A stretch of DNA of 64,000 nt. Source: Skeletonema tropicum. Lineage: Eukaryota > Bacillariophyta > Thalassiosirophyceae > Thalassiosirales > Thalassiosiraceae. The notes beneath the pieces were generated by a model. It had not been told where the DNA came from. It was given only the letters and a program-made list of their open reading frames with translations, and did not search any database. Positions 8,801 to 20,136 of this stretch are shown one piece after another. Numbering within the stretch: the first letter of the stretch is position 1; the number at the start of each line of letters is the position of its first letter. Made by a program: the position numbers and the translations under genes. The stretch spans positions 868,001 to 932,000 of the forward strand of contig CM074138.1 in the NCBI GenBank assembly GCA_037178625.1. The letters are read 5' to 3'.

Positions 8801-11626
8801 GGCCCATCATCGTTCGTCGTCAATGAAGGAGAAGTTTCACAAATGAAAGCAATGACAGAAAATGTGTTTACTATCCAAACAGTTGATAAGTGGGGTAATA
8901 AGGCGATATACAGCGAAGAGCATCCACATAACACTTTGGTGTCGATTGAAAGCGAAGGCATAGATACTAGTGCAACGCAGATCTCACACAGTGGAGGTGG
9001 AAAGTATGAAATCACTGTGACACCCATCCTCGCAGGTGAGATAGAACTCAAAATCATGTTGAATTCCAAGAGTATGTCGCCATGGTCGATCTCGGTATAT
9101 CCTGGAGATTTCTATGCAGAGACTTCTGTAGCAACTGGTACGGGACTCAAGAGGGCGCAATCAGGTGTGGAAACTTCTTTCGTCATTCAGTCGAAGGATG
9201 CTGGAGGCAACGATAAGATTCAAGATGACGCGGTTTTTAACGTGACCCTAACTCTCGTGGAAAGGGCACAAGTGCCTGTTGGCATGGAAATGCACAGTAC
9301 CAACAGTACTAGTGAAGTGGTACTGGCGGGAATGCAATCATTCGTCAAAGAAGGGATCTATCTGATTAAATACACATGCTTTGAAGCTGGACATTATGAT
9401 CTTCATATCAATGATTACCAGGGTAACAGAATTGCTGGTAGTCCTTTCTCGGTTCATGTGATACCAGGACAATTATCTGGTGCGCACAGTATCATTACAG
9501 GAGATGGAATTATCCAAGGCTCCGCTGGTCAAATGTCACCAGTACGTTTGTTTCCACGCGATGCCTATCAGAATTTCATTTTCGATAGTCAAGAAAAAAT
9601 GGAGATCGACTTGACGCTACAGTCGCGCCACGAAAGCAAAGAAGATGATGACAATCTAGTGGGAGAGCATGCTATAAAGCAGCTTGTTGGAGCAAACGGG
9701 GATGGTTCTTTCCATTTGGACTATCTCACGGAGTACAGTGGTATCTATTCACTGGATGTGACAACATTCCTCCCAGGCGGTCTTGAAGCATCTTACTATT
9801 CCTCGCCAGACTTTGCACCAGAGCACTTAGTGTTTACTTCAATTGAATCGAAAGTTGACAAGGATTTTGGTTCACTTTCCACAACTTGCCAACACAGCGA
9901 GAGTAGTGCTTGTAGCTCACTTAGCGACATGGCTGGCCCCTACCACATAGGTGCGAAGTGGAGCGGCAAGCTGATAGTAGGTATCGACGAAAACCACGAG
10001 ATAAGGGTAGAGTGTAACGATGGGGGGTATTTCAGTATTACGATTGACGGAGAACAACAGCCGTGGCAAACTTGCTGGCCTTACGCTATGACGAGTGTCG
10101 CAGTGGCTGCAGAGCAAGTTGACTTTGTACTTCAATACAAAAATTATGAAGGCAATGATCCCTTTGTCACTGCAGCCATCCCATCTTCCAATTTTCTCTA
10201 CAAAGAAACGATTGGTAACACTTTCTTCCCTGAAATCTATCCTGGTTCCGCCTACGCACCGCTTTCGAACGCTATCGGAGAGTCACTCCATCATGCGGTT
10301 TCGGGAGTCGAGCAAGAATTTCTAATTGAGACTAGGGATGTCCACGGAAACCTTTTACTCAATGGAGGCGTGAGGGTGGAATCACACGGATACAATAATA
10401 ATGCAACAATGGAAACTCGCGTGTTTGACAATGGCAATGGGACATACGCTGTCCATTATAATGCAAGTGCTAGCGGGAAATATGACCTTTCTGTTGAAGT
10501 TGGCGATTTGCATATTTTTGGCAGCCCGTTTGTGTTGACCGTACGACCAGGTAGATCTGATCCAGAGACGAGCATTCTGACAATAGATAATGATGGCTTG
10601 GGAGTTACGGGTGCACCTCTACGTTCTCTATTGCAAACAAGAGATTTCCATCAAAATGTTAGATATCAGGGTGGTGACAAAGTTATCGTATACCTTTCCG
10701 CTGTTGAAACTCCTAGTGAAAAGTATCTTTGCCAAGTTGATGACAATGATACCGGCACGTATCTAATTGAGTGTCCGTCTCAATGGGGAAAAGGATTGTA
10801 CCTTCTCGATGTAAGCATTGAAAGCAGTACTGGTATTGCAGAGCCACTCAAGTCTGGTCCATTCAATGTGACAGTCTTCGCTGGGCCAGCAGCTGCATCA
10901 ACGACCTCTGTCTTCTCTAGTGGGACTCCAATCACTGCTGATTCGGGTGTACCTTCAGTACAATTTGTTGGAGACGCCGGAGTGTGGGGTTCATTTGTTG
11001 TGAGCACAAAGGATATGTTTGGCAATTATTTGATCACAGGAGGAAATCATTTTGTCACTCGAGTCGTTGGCAATGATGAAGCAGAAGTTCAGGTTATTGA
11101 TCAAGAAAATGGTGACTACATTGTTGCCTACAAAGTTGATGAAGCATCAGCATCAGCTTACAAAGTTGAAGTCGGTATGGTGACCGGCTCGGGTCTCGTT
11201 GGAAATTACTACCTCGACGAAAAGTTATTTGTTGAAGGAGCACCGACGATAACGAGGATTGATGATCTGATTGACTTCAATGCATGGCATGTTTCATTCA
11301 GTTATGTAACGTGGACTGGTTATATGTCCTTCCCACACAGTGGTTTATTTGAGTTGGAGTTGACTGGAATCGAAGGGATTTGTAAACTCTTCGTTGGGTC
11401 TAAACTCATCGTTGATTCTAATTATGGAAGCAGTATTGGAACTTTCATGGCCAAGGAAAACGTGTTGTATGAAGTCAAGGTAGATTACTGGATGAATGTC
11501 AATCGTCTTTTGCTCAAGATGTACTGGATGTCATCAAAGATGCCGAAGCAAGTTGTTCCTAGCAGAAACTACTTCAATGCTACAGAACCGATCCATGGAT
11601 CACCATTTCACCTAACAATCCTGTGA
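5859..11626 (+). CDS. Large secreted EGF / Calx-beta / PA14 / filamin-repeat protein, 3 exons
   Basis: Exons 5859-7073, 7152-7988 and 8066-11626 join in phase 0 across GT-AG introns of 78 and 77 bp (donors GTAAGT and GTATGT), giving 1870 residues. The ATG at 5859 starts a signal peptide (VLLPLLLSFTLHDNAAAY). Then come Cys-rich EGF/laminin-like modules (about 85-260), a Calx-beta domain (about 320-440) spanning the first splice junction, and a PA14 domain (about 540-670; WEGYVRPTHTETYAFWLDVD). Immunoglobulin-like filamin repeats follow, recognisable by G-x-G-x-x-A-x-x-G starts (GEGVHTATAGKKQSF), the DxxGN core and IxGSPFxLxV ends. A degenerate PA14 (about 1255-1380) and a third PA14 (about 1725-1860) interrupt and close the array. 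There is no C-terminal membrane helix. It is probably an extracellular adhesion or carbohydrate-binding protein; function is inferred from domains. Confidence 0.85.
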
Positions 11627-12047
11627 ATGCTGCCAATTACGGCGATTCTGTTTCTGTGTGTACGTGTGCACATCACATGACAAAGCAACTTTTCGTAGTA
11701 CGATATGCGACATAATTGCGATAATGATCATGAGAGTAGAATTCTGTCTTTTGCTACTGCCTCATTCTTAAGAAGCTTCTCATCATATACTGCAACCTGC
11801 TATCCTTCTCTCACTGTAGCTGTAACTCTATATCCCCTCAACTTCAAACAACATTTTCCATAGACGAAATCTTCGTAAATCCACTCATTTGATCGGCTTT
11901 CAGAGGCTTCGCAAGCAGAGCCTCCGCCTCTTTGTCATACTCGCTTCAAAACATCGCCGAAAAACTGCAAAACCAATGAACGATACTTCACCATCACCAA
12001 CGATGTCCAACATTGCAGCAAAGGTTCTTTAAAATATCGAGCCAATT
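11627..12047. other. Intergenic region before the satellite
   Basis: About 420 bp with no supported gene. The last part (from about 11935) is unique sequence that runs directly into the first degenerate satellite unit. Confidence 0.4.
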
Positions 12048-14597
12048 CTAGTGGCCTCTTAGCTATTCTTAGAGGTCCAGTGCGGGCGGCCGGAAGCAAA
12101 ACACTCAGCCAAATCGTATCTAACTTCGTCAAAGAGAGCATGAGCCGCTTCTAGTAGCCCATTATGATCGGTGGCGATACTATATAAGCACATTAGCACT
12201 GCCCAGACGGACAGCTTACGTAGAAGCGATGCTACTACGATGTAGCTGATCTGAGAGGTCCAGTTTGTTATGCCCGGCAGCACCACACTCAACCAAATCG
12301 CATCTATCTTCGTCAATTAGTGCACGAGGCGATTCTAGTGGCCCATTATGTTCGGTGGCGATACCATACAAGCACATCAGCACTGCCCAGAAGGACAGCT
12401 TACGTAGAAGCGATGCTACTACGATGTAGCTGATCTGAGAGGTCCAGTGCGGGCTGCCTGGCAGCACCACACTCAACCAAATCGTATCTATCTTCGTCAA
12501 TTAGTGCATGATCCGCTTCTAGTGGCCCATTATAGTGGGTGGCGATACCATACAAGCACATCAGCACTGCCCAGACGGACAGCTTACGTAGAAGCGATGC
12601 TACTACGATGTAGCTGATCTGAGAGGTCCAGTGCAAGCGGCCGGCAGCACCACATCTAACCAAATCGTATCTATCTTCGTCAAAGAGAGCATGAGCCGAT
12701 TCTAGTGGCCCATTATGATCGGTGGCGATACTATACAAGCACATCAGCACTGCCCAGAAGGACAGCTTACGTAGAAGCGATGCTACTACGATGTAGCTGA
12801 TCTGAGAGGTCCAGTTTGTGATGCCCGGCAGCACCACATCCAACCAAATCGCATCTATCTTCGTCAATTAGTGCACGAGCCGCTTCTAGTGGCCCATTAT
12901 AGTGGGTGGCGATACCATACAAGCACATCAGCACTGCCCAGAAGGACAGCTTACGTAGAAGCGATGCTACTACGATGTAGCTGATCTGAGAGGTCCAGTG
13001 CGGGCTGCCTGCCAGCACCACATCCAACCAAATCGTATCTATCTTCGTCAACAATTTCATGAGCTGCTTCTAGTGGCCCATTATAGTGAGTGGCGATACC
13101 ATGCAATCACATCAGCACTGCCCAGACGGACAGCTTACGTAGAAGCGATGCTACTACGATGTAGCTGATCTGAGAGGTCCAGTGCGGACTGCCTGCCAGC
13201 ACCACATCCAACCAAATCGTATCTAACTTCGTCAATTAGTGTATGATCCGCTTCTAGTGGCCCATTATAGTGGGTGGCGATACCATACAAGCACATCAGC
13301 ACTGCCCAGACGGACAGCTTACGTAGAAGCGATGCTACTACGATGTAGCTGATCTGAGAGGTCCAGTTTGTGATGCCCGGCAGCACCACATCCAACCAAA
13401 ACCTATCTATCTTCTTTAATGATTAGTGCACGAGCCACTTCCAGTGGCCCATTATAGTGTGTGGCGATACCATACAAGCACATCAGCACTGCCCAGAAGG
13501 ACAGCTTACGTAGAAGCGATGCTACTACGATGTAGCTGATCTGAGAGGTCCAGTTTGTGATGCCCGGCAGCACCACATCCAACCAAATCGTATCTATCTT
13601 CGTCAACAATTTCATGAGCTGCTTCTAGTGGCCCATTATAGTCGGTGGCGATACCATACAATCACATCAGCACTGCCCAGACGGACAGCTTACGTAGAAG
13701 CGATGCTACTACGATGTAGCTGATCTGAGAGGTCCAGTGCTTGCTGCCGGCAGCACCACATCCAACCAAATCGTATCTATCTTCGTCAACAATTTCATGA
13801 GCTGCTTCTAGTGGCCCATTATAGTGGGTGGCGATACCATACAATCACATCAGCACTGCCCAGAAGGACAGCTTACGTAGAAGCGATGCTACTACGATGT
13901 AGCTGATCTGAGAGGTCCAGTGCGGGCTGCCTGGCAGCACCACATCCAACCAAATCGTATCTATCTTCGTCAACAATTTCATGAGCTGCTTCTAGTGGCC
14001 CATTATAGTGGGTGGCGATACCATACAAGCACATCAGCACTGCCCAGACGGACAGCTTACGTAGAAGCGATGCTACTACGATGTAGCTGATCTGAGAGGT
14101 CCAGTGCGGGCTGCCCGGCAGCACCACATCCAACCAAATCGTATCTATTTTCGTCAACAATTTCATGAGCTGCTTCTAGTGGCCCATTATAGTGGGTGGC
14201 GATACCATACAAGCACATCAGCACTGCCCAGAAGGACAGCTTACGTAGAAGCGATGCTACTACGATGTAGCTGATCTGAGAGGTCCAGTTTGTGATGCCC
14301 GGCAGCACCACATCCAACCAAATCGTATCTATCTTCGTTAATTACTTCATCATCTGCTTTTAGTGGCCCATTATAGTGTGTGGCGATACTATACAAGCAC
14401 ATCAGCACTGCCCAGACGGACAGCTTACGTAGAAGCGATGCTACTACGATGTAGCTGATCTGAGAGGTCCAGTGCGGGCTGCCCGGCAGCACCACATCCA
14501 ACCAAATCGTATCTATCTTCGTCAATTAGTGCACGAGCCGCTTCTAGTGGCCCATTATAGTGGGTGGCGATACCATACAAGCACATCAGCACTGCCT
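12048..14597. repeat. 184 bp tandem satellite, about 14 units
   Basis: The anchor ACAGCTTACGTAGAAGCG starts at 12211, 12395, 12579, 12762, 12946, 13130, 13314, 13501, 13685, 13868, 14052, 14236 and 14420. Spacing is 184 bp in most units, with 183 twice and 187 once. A shortened, diverged unit begins near 12048 and a last partial unit stops at 14597. Conserved blocks alternate with short positions that switch between a few fixed variants: GACGG or GAAGG before the anchor; a TGCGGGCTGC-type or TTTGTGATGC-type segment after GAGGTCCAG; and several alternatives after CTTCGTCAA. Each unit carries GCTAC-TACGAT-GTAGC, a small hairpin. The open frames seen on the minus strand are by-products of the repeat. 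Confidence 0.95.
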
Positions 14598-14619
14598 TGA
14601 CAAATATTTTTTTGTCAAG
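14596..14619. repeat. Perfect 9 bp hairpin at the satellite edge
   Basis: CTTGACAAA and TTTGTCAAG form a perfect 9 bp stem around the 6-base loop TATTTT. It sits exactly where the last satellite unit breaks off. Confidence 0.75.
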
Positions 14620-14995
14620 ATAAGGAAGAAGGACATTTGGACTGACCAGACGGCTTGCGGTGATTAAAGCTTTACGCCCTCGTAGAGGACCTCATGTTGA
14701 TCAAAATTTTGCCATCTTTCTGAAACACATTCTTAACTATCATATCGTATGAAACCTTGCCCTGTAATGTTCATATTCTTTCGGATATATGAGATCAATT
14801 TTATGCTTTGATTGGTTTCTATTGCGTTGGGTCGAATAATATAGAAGTATTGTTTCATTCCTCTTGTTCTTTGTTTGCTTCATCCTGCTCGCATTAGTTC
14901 TCTCCATCTACGTTTTTCTCATTGCTTTGTTGTTACTTTGCCTTAGACTATGATATATATCTCCAATTTTATATCTCTTTCGTTGTTGTTCATCT
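14620..14995. other. Intergenic region, no gene seen
   Basis: AT-rich sequence downstream of the convergent HORMA-domain gene, presumably its 3' untranslated region. Nothing else was recognised. Confidence 0.35.
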
Positions 14996-17131
14996 TCATC
15001 GTTTTGCTTTCTTTCGTCCCTTTTCGTTTCTACTTGCGTTGCTCATACTTTGCTTCTTTCTTTTTGCTTTCTCCACGACGTATTTGACGACATCTTCTTG
15101 TACTTTCAGCGCTTCTGCGATGCTTTTCACGTCGATGGTAGTAATGTTCGCCATATCTCTCCCAACTTTGTTGCCTCGGCGTTCTCTTATTGCTTGGTTG
15201 ATCTTCGTATGCATCTCAGAGGATGAAAGGACATTCTTTGCTAAGATCCATTGCTTCTTCATTCCTTTCGATGTTAGGAGCTCGTCGTCAAATTTCAATT
15301 TGAATTCTTCTTTCCCATTGCCATTGACTTCTGTTGATTGTCTATGACCAAGAAATTTGCATGGAAGGTACACATTCTCACCAGCGAGTCCTTTCGGGAT
15401 GGCATAAGCTAGACTGTCAGACTCAGATGTCTCAGAGTTAGATGATTTTGAGGACTCAGTACCAAATTCTGGATCTTGATAGTGCTGTGAGAAGTACACA
15501 CTTTTGTCTTCATCCACATCTTCTTTGTGCCTGTTATTCTTACTGTACGCATGCAGATCAACTTTAATGCCTGCGAGGTCGCTCTCAGATATTGTTCCAA
15601 TTGGGGTCACAACAAATTGATCATCCATGTTGTCTTCCGAAGGGAAAGGGCTAGTGGTATCATCTTCTTGCTCTTGGAATACGCCAGGCAAGTCATTCAC
15701 TTCTATTTCATCGGTGAACTTTACATCCAAGGACAGATAACGCGAGTCTGGAATTTGGCAGGCATCGTTATTCGTAGCTGATGCTCGGATCGATCGGACT
15801 GATTGCGACATACTCATCAAGATTTTCCGCTGTTGTGTCAATCCTACTGATTGAGATGTATGATGTTTCTGCGACATCGCAACATGTTCCTGAGTAAAGT
15901 ATTGCGACGACGCTTGAGTGAATCCTTGTGTTGCAAATGAAGATTGGGTCTTTGAAGGTAGAAGCGTCCCACTACCTGCAGAAAAGCCATTGAGATTCCG
16001 AAAGAATACCCCCGTAGAATCTCGCAATTGCGTCATTTGCAACTCGCCTGCTTGACTTTGCTCAGCAAAGGAGAGCTGAAAGGAATACGATTCAATCAAT
16101 TCGTTCCCATCGCAGATACCAAAGACTACTCGCGCTAACTTCCCTTCACTCAAGAATTTTGTTGTATTGCCCATCCATTGCACTAGCATGAGTGCTTCCA
16201 TTGCTTGCTTTTGCCACTTCTTGAGGGCCTCTTCATCACCCCCAAAGTCAGGCGGCGCTGAAATCGCGCCTCGTTGAGACGTTTCAGCCTCATATTCATA
16301 TTGCGAAAGCCATTGACTAGCCCCAGTCAACGGGGAAAGAGTCTTCTGGGTGGCACTCTTTTTAGTGCTAATACTCTTCATCATAGATCGCTCTTCCAAG
16401 TCATCATCTACACTGTATTCGCATTCATCATCATCATCGTTACTATACCCCTCCACACTCCTTCTCAATGCTTCTTCAATGAATTGTACATTGAATTGGG
16501 TAACACTCGTACTTTCCAGATCAAACTTTGCAAAGAAGGACGCCGGAAAGAGCTTTCGCAGACGACAAATGGATGCAATTCCACTTTGAAGGAGATGCTG
16601 AATTGCGTTTACAACCTTCTCGTTGTCGAACATGTCGTCGAGGCAAGTGTCCTCTTCTTCCCCCGATGAATCTTCACTGAATTTACCATTCTTCTTCATG
16701 TCGGCAACGTCTCCCCCTTCCAATGATTCATCGTCGCTCCAATCATGATGAAGTTTCTTCACTGAAGAATGAGTGGACCGTTGAGTAGAATTCTCGTGGT
16801 GGTACCCCCGCTCCTTCACCGCGATCCTTCCCTCCTTCACATTATCATGTTTGTTCGACGACGATGGATTCTCATCATCACAGTTGGTGGACAAATTGTA
16901 CGGAGAAATATTTTTTGTCATGGCGGTCAATACAACGGTGGGTGTTTCCTTCTCAGAGGAGCTACCTGCTTTGGGCGATTTGGAGGACGTTGTCATTGCC
17001 GCCTGGGCCGTCGATGAAGGCAGAGTATTTTGACGGCCGGCGCCGCCTCGGCGACCGCCGCGCGGCGGCATGGGGCTCCTCATGGGAGTGGGTGGTTGCT
17101 TTTTGAGGGATTGACGCTTCGTCGATGGCAT
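14996..17131 (-). CDS. HORMA-domain protein (Hop1/HORMAD/ASY1-like)
   Basis: 711 residues from the ATG at 17131 (MPSTKRQSLKK); the open frame upstream has no better ATG. The N-terminus is basic and low in complexity, with an acidic stretch. A HORMA fold follows (about 170-500): VVNAIQHLLQSGIASICRLR and KLFPASFF match the first helix and the LRxLFP motif. Further on are EEALKKWQKQAMEAL, VVFGICDG, ELIESYSFQLSF and SRYLSLDVKFTDE. Long insertions split the domain. The tail has a basic, helix-like segment (IREAR-type and KRKKQS sequences) and ends in GRKKAKR, a likely nuclear signal. Family members organise meiotic chromosome axes and bind closure motifs. Rev7- or Mad2-type functions are less likely given the size and the LRxLFP and ESYxFxLxF motifs. 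Confidence 0.75.
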   Translation of the reverse strand: MPSTKRQSLKKQPPTPMRSPMPPRGGRRGGAGRQNTLPSSTAQAAMTTSSKSPKAGSSSEKETPTVVLTAMTKNISPYNLSTNCDDENPSSSNKHDNVKEGRIAVKERGYHHENSTQRSTHSSVKKLHHDWSDDESLEGGDVADMKKNGKFSEDSSGEEEDTCLDDMFDNEKVVNAIQHLLQSGIASICRLRKLFPASFFAKFDLESTSVTQFNVQFIEEALRRSVEGYSNDDDDECEYSVDDDLEERSMMKSISTKKSATQKTLSPLTGASQWLSQYEYEAETSQRGAISAPPDFGGDEEALKKWQKQAMEALMLVQWMGNTTKFLSEGKLARVVFGICDGNELIESYSFQLSFAEQSQAGELQMTQLRDSTGVFFRNLNGFSAGSGTLLPSKTQSSFATQGFTQASSQYFTQEHVAMSQKHHTSQSVGLTQQRKILMSMSQSVRSIRASATNNDACQIPDSRYLSLDVKFTDEIEVNDLPGVFQEQEDDTTSPFPSEDNMDDQFVVTPIGTISESDLAGIKVDLHAYSKNNRHKEDVDEDKSVYFSQHYQDPEFGTESSKSSNSETSESDSLAYAIPKGLAGENVYLPCKFLGHRQSTEVNGNGKEEFKLKFDDELLTSKGMKKQWILAKNVLSSSEMHTKINQAIRERRGNKVGRDMANITTIDVKSIAEALKVQEDVVKYVVEKAKRKKQSMSNASRNEKGRKKAKR

Positions 17132-17564
17132 GGTGATGATAAAAGTTGTGATAAGTAATGGTTCTTGCACTTCTTTGTTGTCGTTTCACGTGAGGAAGTC
17201 GGCTGTGCTGGATTATGATGAGAAATCGGGCGGGGCTTCGTCGGCTTGATTGTGCCTGTAGGCGCTTGTTTTTGAGCCGTAGAGAGGTACCTAGAAGGTA
17301 GAAGTACGGGTAAGTAGGTACTTCTACTAACTGAAAGAGACTCCCTCAACTCCGTGCAACAGGATGATAAGCAGATATAATTATGTAGTGATAAACATTC
17401 CATGCGAGATAATACAATAATATATGAATGAATTTCCTTATTGTGTAGTTATTCTAAATTGAACCGTTGTGCGTGCCAAACAAATAATAATCAGCTAACA
17501 TTTCATCACCGCCACATGTGTTACGAGAGAGGAGAGACACGTGCTGCGGCCACCCCCTCTATCT
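17132..17564. other. Intergenic region
   Basis: About 430 bp between two minus-strand genes. It is the likely promoter and 5' leader of the HORMA-domain gene and the 3' side is upstream of nothing else recognised. Confidence 0.3.
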
Positions 17565-18317
17565 CTAGGCCGCTGGAGAGGTGAACGAGTGCCTACGGGC
17601 TGACTTAGGCTTTCGACACCTCAGCCATTTTCCAACACGATGCCCCTTGCGCTCATCTGGAACACTACTAATGTTTCCGGGTAAGAGCTTGGCGGATATA
17701 GATATGTCCTCATCCTCATCGATATCTGAATCAAATGTCTTCTCGAGTTGTTGATGACAAGATATAGCAAGTAAATGCTCCTTGATAATACGAGCTCCCG
17801 CCAATATATCTTCGTCATCGCGTGATAGAGCCTCCATGGACAGATCGTCACGGGAAGGAATATCAGCTTTGACAGAGGAGGTACCATCTTTCTGTTTCGG
17901 AGGAACTAAACCATTGTAATCTAGCCCGGCATGTCGAGACATATAGCTAAGGTCAAACGTGCAATTGCTATAGTCAGAAGTATCAATAGTAACACTATAT
18001 TTCTTGGAGGGAGTACGAGAAGGCTCTCTGGCATGGAATGGGTCGAAGTCGGAGGAAAGACTATAGCTGTAGCTGCATTCATCGGGGGACATGGATTGGT
18101 CGCCTACCGAGAAGAAGACGGAAAAGACAGAGTCAGCCGCGGTGATGTCATCGTCAGCTGCAACGTTTACATCATCGAGCACATCCATATCATACTCATT
18201 GCTCAGCTTCTCATACCCGTAGGCATGTGCGTAGGTGAAGCCGAAGGGAATGGATCGTCTGAGCTTGGGCTTTGGTGTGTTTGGAGAATAAGTAGGCAGG
18301 CGCTTAGTGGAGACCAT
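17565..18317 (-). CDS. Uncharacterised acidic/serine-rich protein
   Basis: A 250-residue open frame from the ATG at 18317, with no introns needed. I do not recognise a family. It has a basic N-terminus (MVSTKRLPTYSPNTPKPKLR), a central stretch rich in Asp, Ser and Tyr (SYSYSLSSDFDPF), several SxDE-type acidic patches and a basic tail (WLRCRKPKSARRHSF). No signal peptide or membrane segment is visible. The composition suggests a soluble, largely disordered, possibly phosphorylated protein. Length and start context support a real gene, but no homology was checked. Confidence 0.55.
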   Translation of the reverse strand: MVSTKRLPTYSPNTPKPKLRRSIPFGFTYAHAYGYEKLSNEYDMDVLDDVNVAADDDITAADSVFSVFFSVGDQSMSPDECSYSYSLSSDFDPFHAREPSRTPSKKYSVTIDTSDYSNCTFDLSYMSRHAGLDYNGLVPPKQKDGTSSVKADIPSRDDLSMEALSRDDEDILAGARIIKEHLLAISCHQQLEKTFDSDIDEDEDISISAKLLPGNISSVPDERKGHRVGKWLRCRKPKSARRHSFTSPAA

Positions 18318-19008
18318 GGTGATGTAGTTGTGTTTGTATTGTGTTGTGTTGGATCTGTGCAGTGGAAGAAGTGGTCGGGGATCGGCGGGACCCAGCAGTT
18401 GACTCGAACATACCCATTTTTATGTAACCAATTCCATCCTACGTAGGAATCTGTAGAATGTCCATACTTAAATTGATTTAAATAAAAATAATGGCTCGCT
18501 AATGTCTCCCACGTTTGATACTCCGCAATTTTACTCTTGCAAACACTTCATAAATTCAGCTGACGATAGCTCATAACATCATCCACGCACAACTTCTAGA
18601 GCGTATCATTTCATCATTAGGATTTTCCACTCCATCTACCCTAAGGTAAGTGAATGTTTCTCTTGTGGAGATAAGCGCCAAGGGATCGGGCTCTCTCAAA
18701 TGGGCGGGCAGCGGATGCGTGGCGTGGCCGTGGAGTTGGACAACTCTTTGGGTTTCATGAAGGTAGAGATCGTTGCAACGGCGATGAATTGATGGGGGTG
18801 GTGGTGCTGTTTCCATGTTTAACACCGCCGCCGCCAGACTCGGCTAGCTGCGCTCATATGATTTGTGCATGTGCATGTGCATCTATCTCCTCCGCCCTAG
18901 CCGACAGGCCGCTTCGGACATTGCTGCACACGTTCACTCGATTGACAGCACTGAAATATTATACTAACATTTTCTCCTATTATTCATTACCTCCACAGAA
19001 TTATCACG
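18318..19008. promoter_or_regulatory. Divergent intergenic region
   Basis: About 690 bp between divergent genes at 18317 and 19009. It contains a short TGCATGTGCATGTGCAT repeat near 18866. It presumably holds both promoters. Open frames inside are short and not protein-like. Confidence 0.4.
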
Positions 19009-20136
19009 ATGCCCTCCCCTGTCTTCAAGTCCCTCGCTATTAGTGCGATCCTCTTAGCATCAAACGCATCTGCGGCGATACCCAATTGGGACATCAACTT
19101 TATGCAAGTGATCACTGACTTCAATAACGGTAGTACCGATGAAATCACTCTCAAGTATGAGATTGGAATGGGGCGTGACTTCCAAGTAGACCTCTTTGAC
19201 AAGGGATGCACGGAGCCCATCACTGGTACCACCATCGTGCCTACGTGGACCACTGTTCCCAAGGATTCTGACCATGATTACCTTGATATCCGTTTGGATT
19301 TGGACAAATCAACTATTGCCTCGAGCAACATTTGGAATTCCTTGTTTGCCAAGATCGATATGTGCGCCAGGCTTCGATTGTTCTCGGGATCAAATGTCAT
19401 CAAGGAGGATGCCCGTGATATTAGTATCGCCTTCAACTACCAGATTGACTTCACCAGCAATGAAGGCAGTTTGCGAGAGGCTTCTCTCAGTTCCGGGTCT
19501 AGCATTACAACTGTGGAAAACTACGTCCAAGCATGCACCTGTGACGATGAATCCTCCTTTACATGCAACACAGATACGCTCGGACCCAACAGCCTCCTGA
19601 ACATTTGCGTCAAGTCCATCTCATCCGACATGGAGATTGACTTCCTCAACACTCTAACGATGACCCAAGGAACTCAGGAGATGCGCATTGTCGAAGGATA
19701 TAATCTGCAGGATCCTGCCATTTCATCCATGACTATGGTTCCAGAGAAGAACGGTGTTCACGTAGCGACCGTCATTCCCTCCATCTTCTTTTCCTACTCC
19801 GGTACTTCCAACGCCGTTGTGACAGGAGTAATCTTCCTCAAGCTTACGGGTAGTCGCCGCCGCCTCTCAGTCAACTTTGTTGGATATCCCAAGGCCAACG
19901 CTGTCTCTCACCTCCGTATCATGCGCGCCGACGGTGAGAAAGATACAGAAATGGATCCCCCCAGTGTTGTAGATGATCAGAAAACGCCCTTCACCGTCAA
20001 CGTTCAGCTTGCTAGGGATGTAGAAGTAGCTACCAATTCAAGCAGTGGCACCACGATGGACGGAATGTTCGGTTTTGCCACTGTCTTTGGATTTATTGTC
20101 GCCTACAATATTGTTATGTGCATGACCATTCGCTAA
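19009..20136 (+). CDS. Secreted or membrane-anchored protein of unknown family
   Basis: 375 residues. A clear signal peptide (SLAISAILLASNASAA) is followed by about 310 residues of mixed beta-type sequence with paired cysteines (ACTCDDESSFTCNTD). A terminal hydrophobic helix (GMFGFATVFGFIVAYNIVM) ends in CMTIR. This layout fits a type I membrane protein with a very short cytoplasmic tail, or a GPI-type anchor signal. A dibasic RRRL motif lies about 80 residues before the end and could be a processing site. I do not recognise the domain. The ATG (CACGATGCC) is the first in frame after the presumed promoter. Confidence 0.7.
   Translation: MPSPVFKSLAISAILLASNASAAIPNWDINFMQVITDFNNGSTDEITLKYEIGMGRDFQVDLFDKGCTEPITGTTIVPTWTTVPKDSDHDYLDIRLDLDKSTIASSNIWNSLFAKIDMCARLRLFSGSNVIKEDARDISIAFNYQIDFTSNEGSLREASLSSGSSITTVENYVQACTCDDESSFTCNTDTLGPNSLLNICVKSISSDMEIDFLNTLTMTQGTQEMRIVEGYNLQDPAISSMTMVPEKNGVHVATVIPSIFFSYSGTSNAVVTGVIFLKLTGSRRRLSVNFVGYPKANAVSHLRIMRADGEKDTEMDPPSVVDDQKTPFTVNVQLARDVEVATNSSSGTTMDGMFGFATVFGFIVAYNIVMCMTIR

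Noticed and set aside
11935..14525. Series of minus-strand open frames of 60-155 codons with repeated sequence (TKIDTIWLDVVLPG)
   Set aside because: They arise from the 184 bp satellite. The unit length is not a multiple of three, so each frame shifts and stops in the next unit.
12048..14597. Spliced repeat gene: each minus-strand unit has a GTAAGC donor and a CACTAG acceptor about 69 bp apart
   Set aside because: The exon left would be about 115 bp, so the frame changes at each unit and reaches a stop by the third frame. No consistent protein results.
12048..14597. CRISPR-like array
   Set aside because: Units are 184 bp with long conserved blocks and only a few recurring variants. This is a satellite in a eukaryotic genome.
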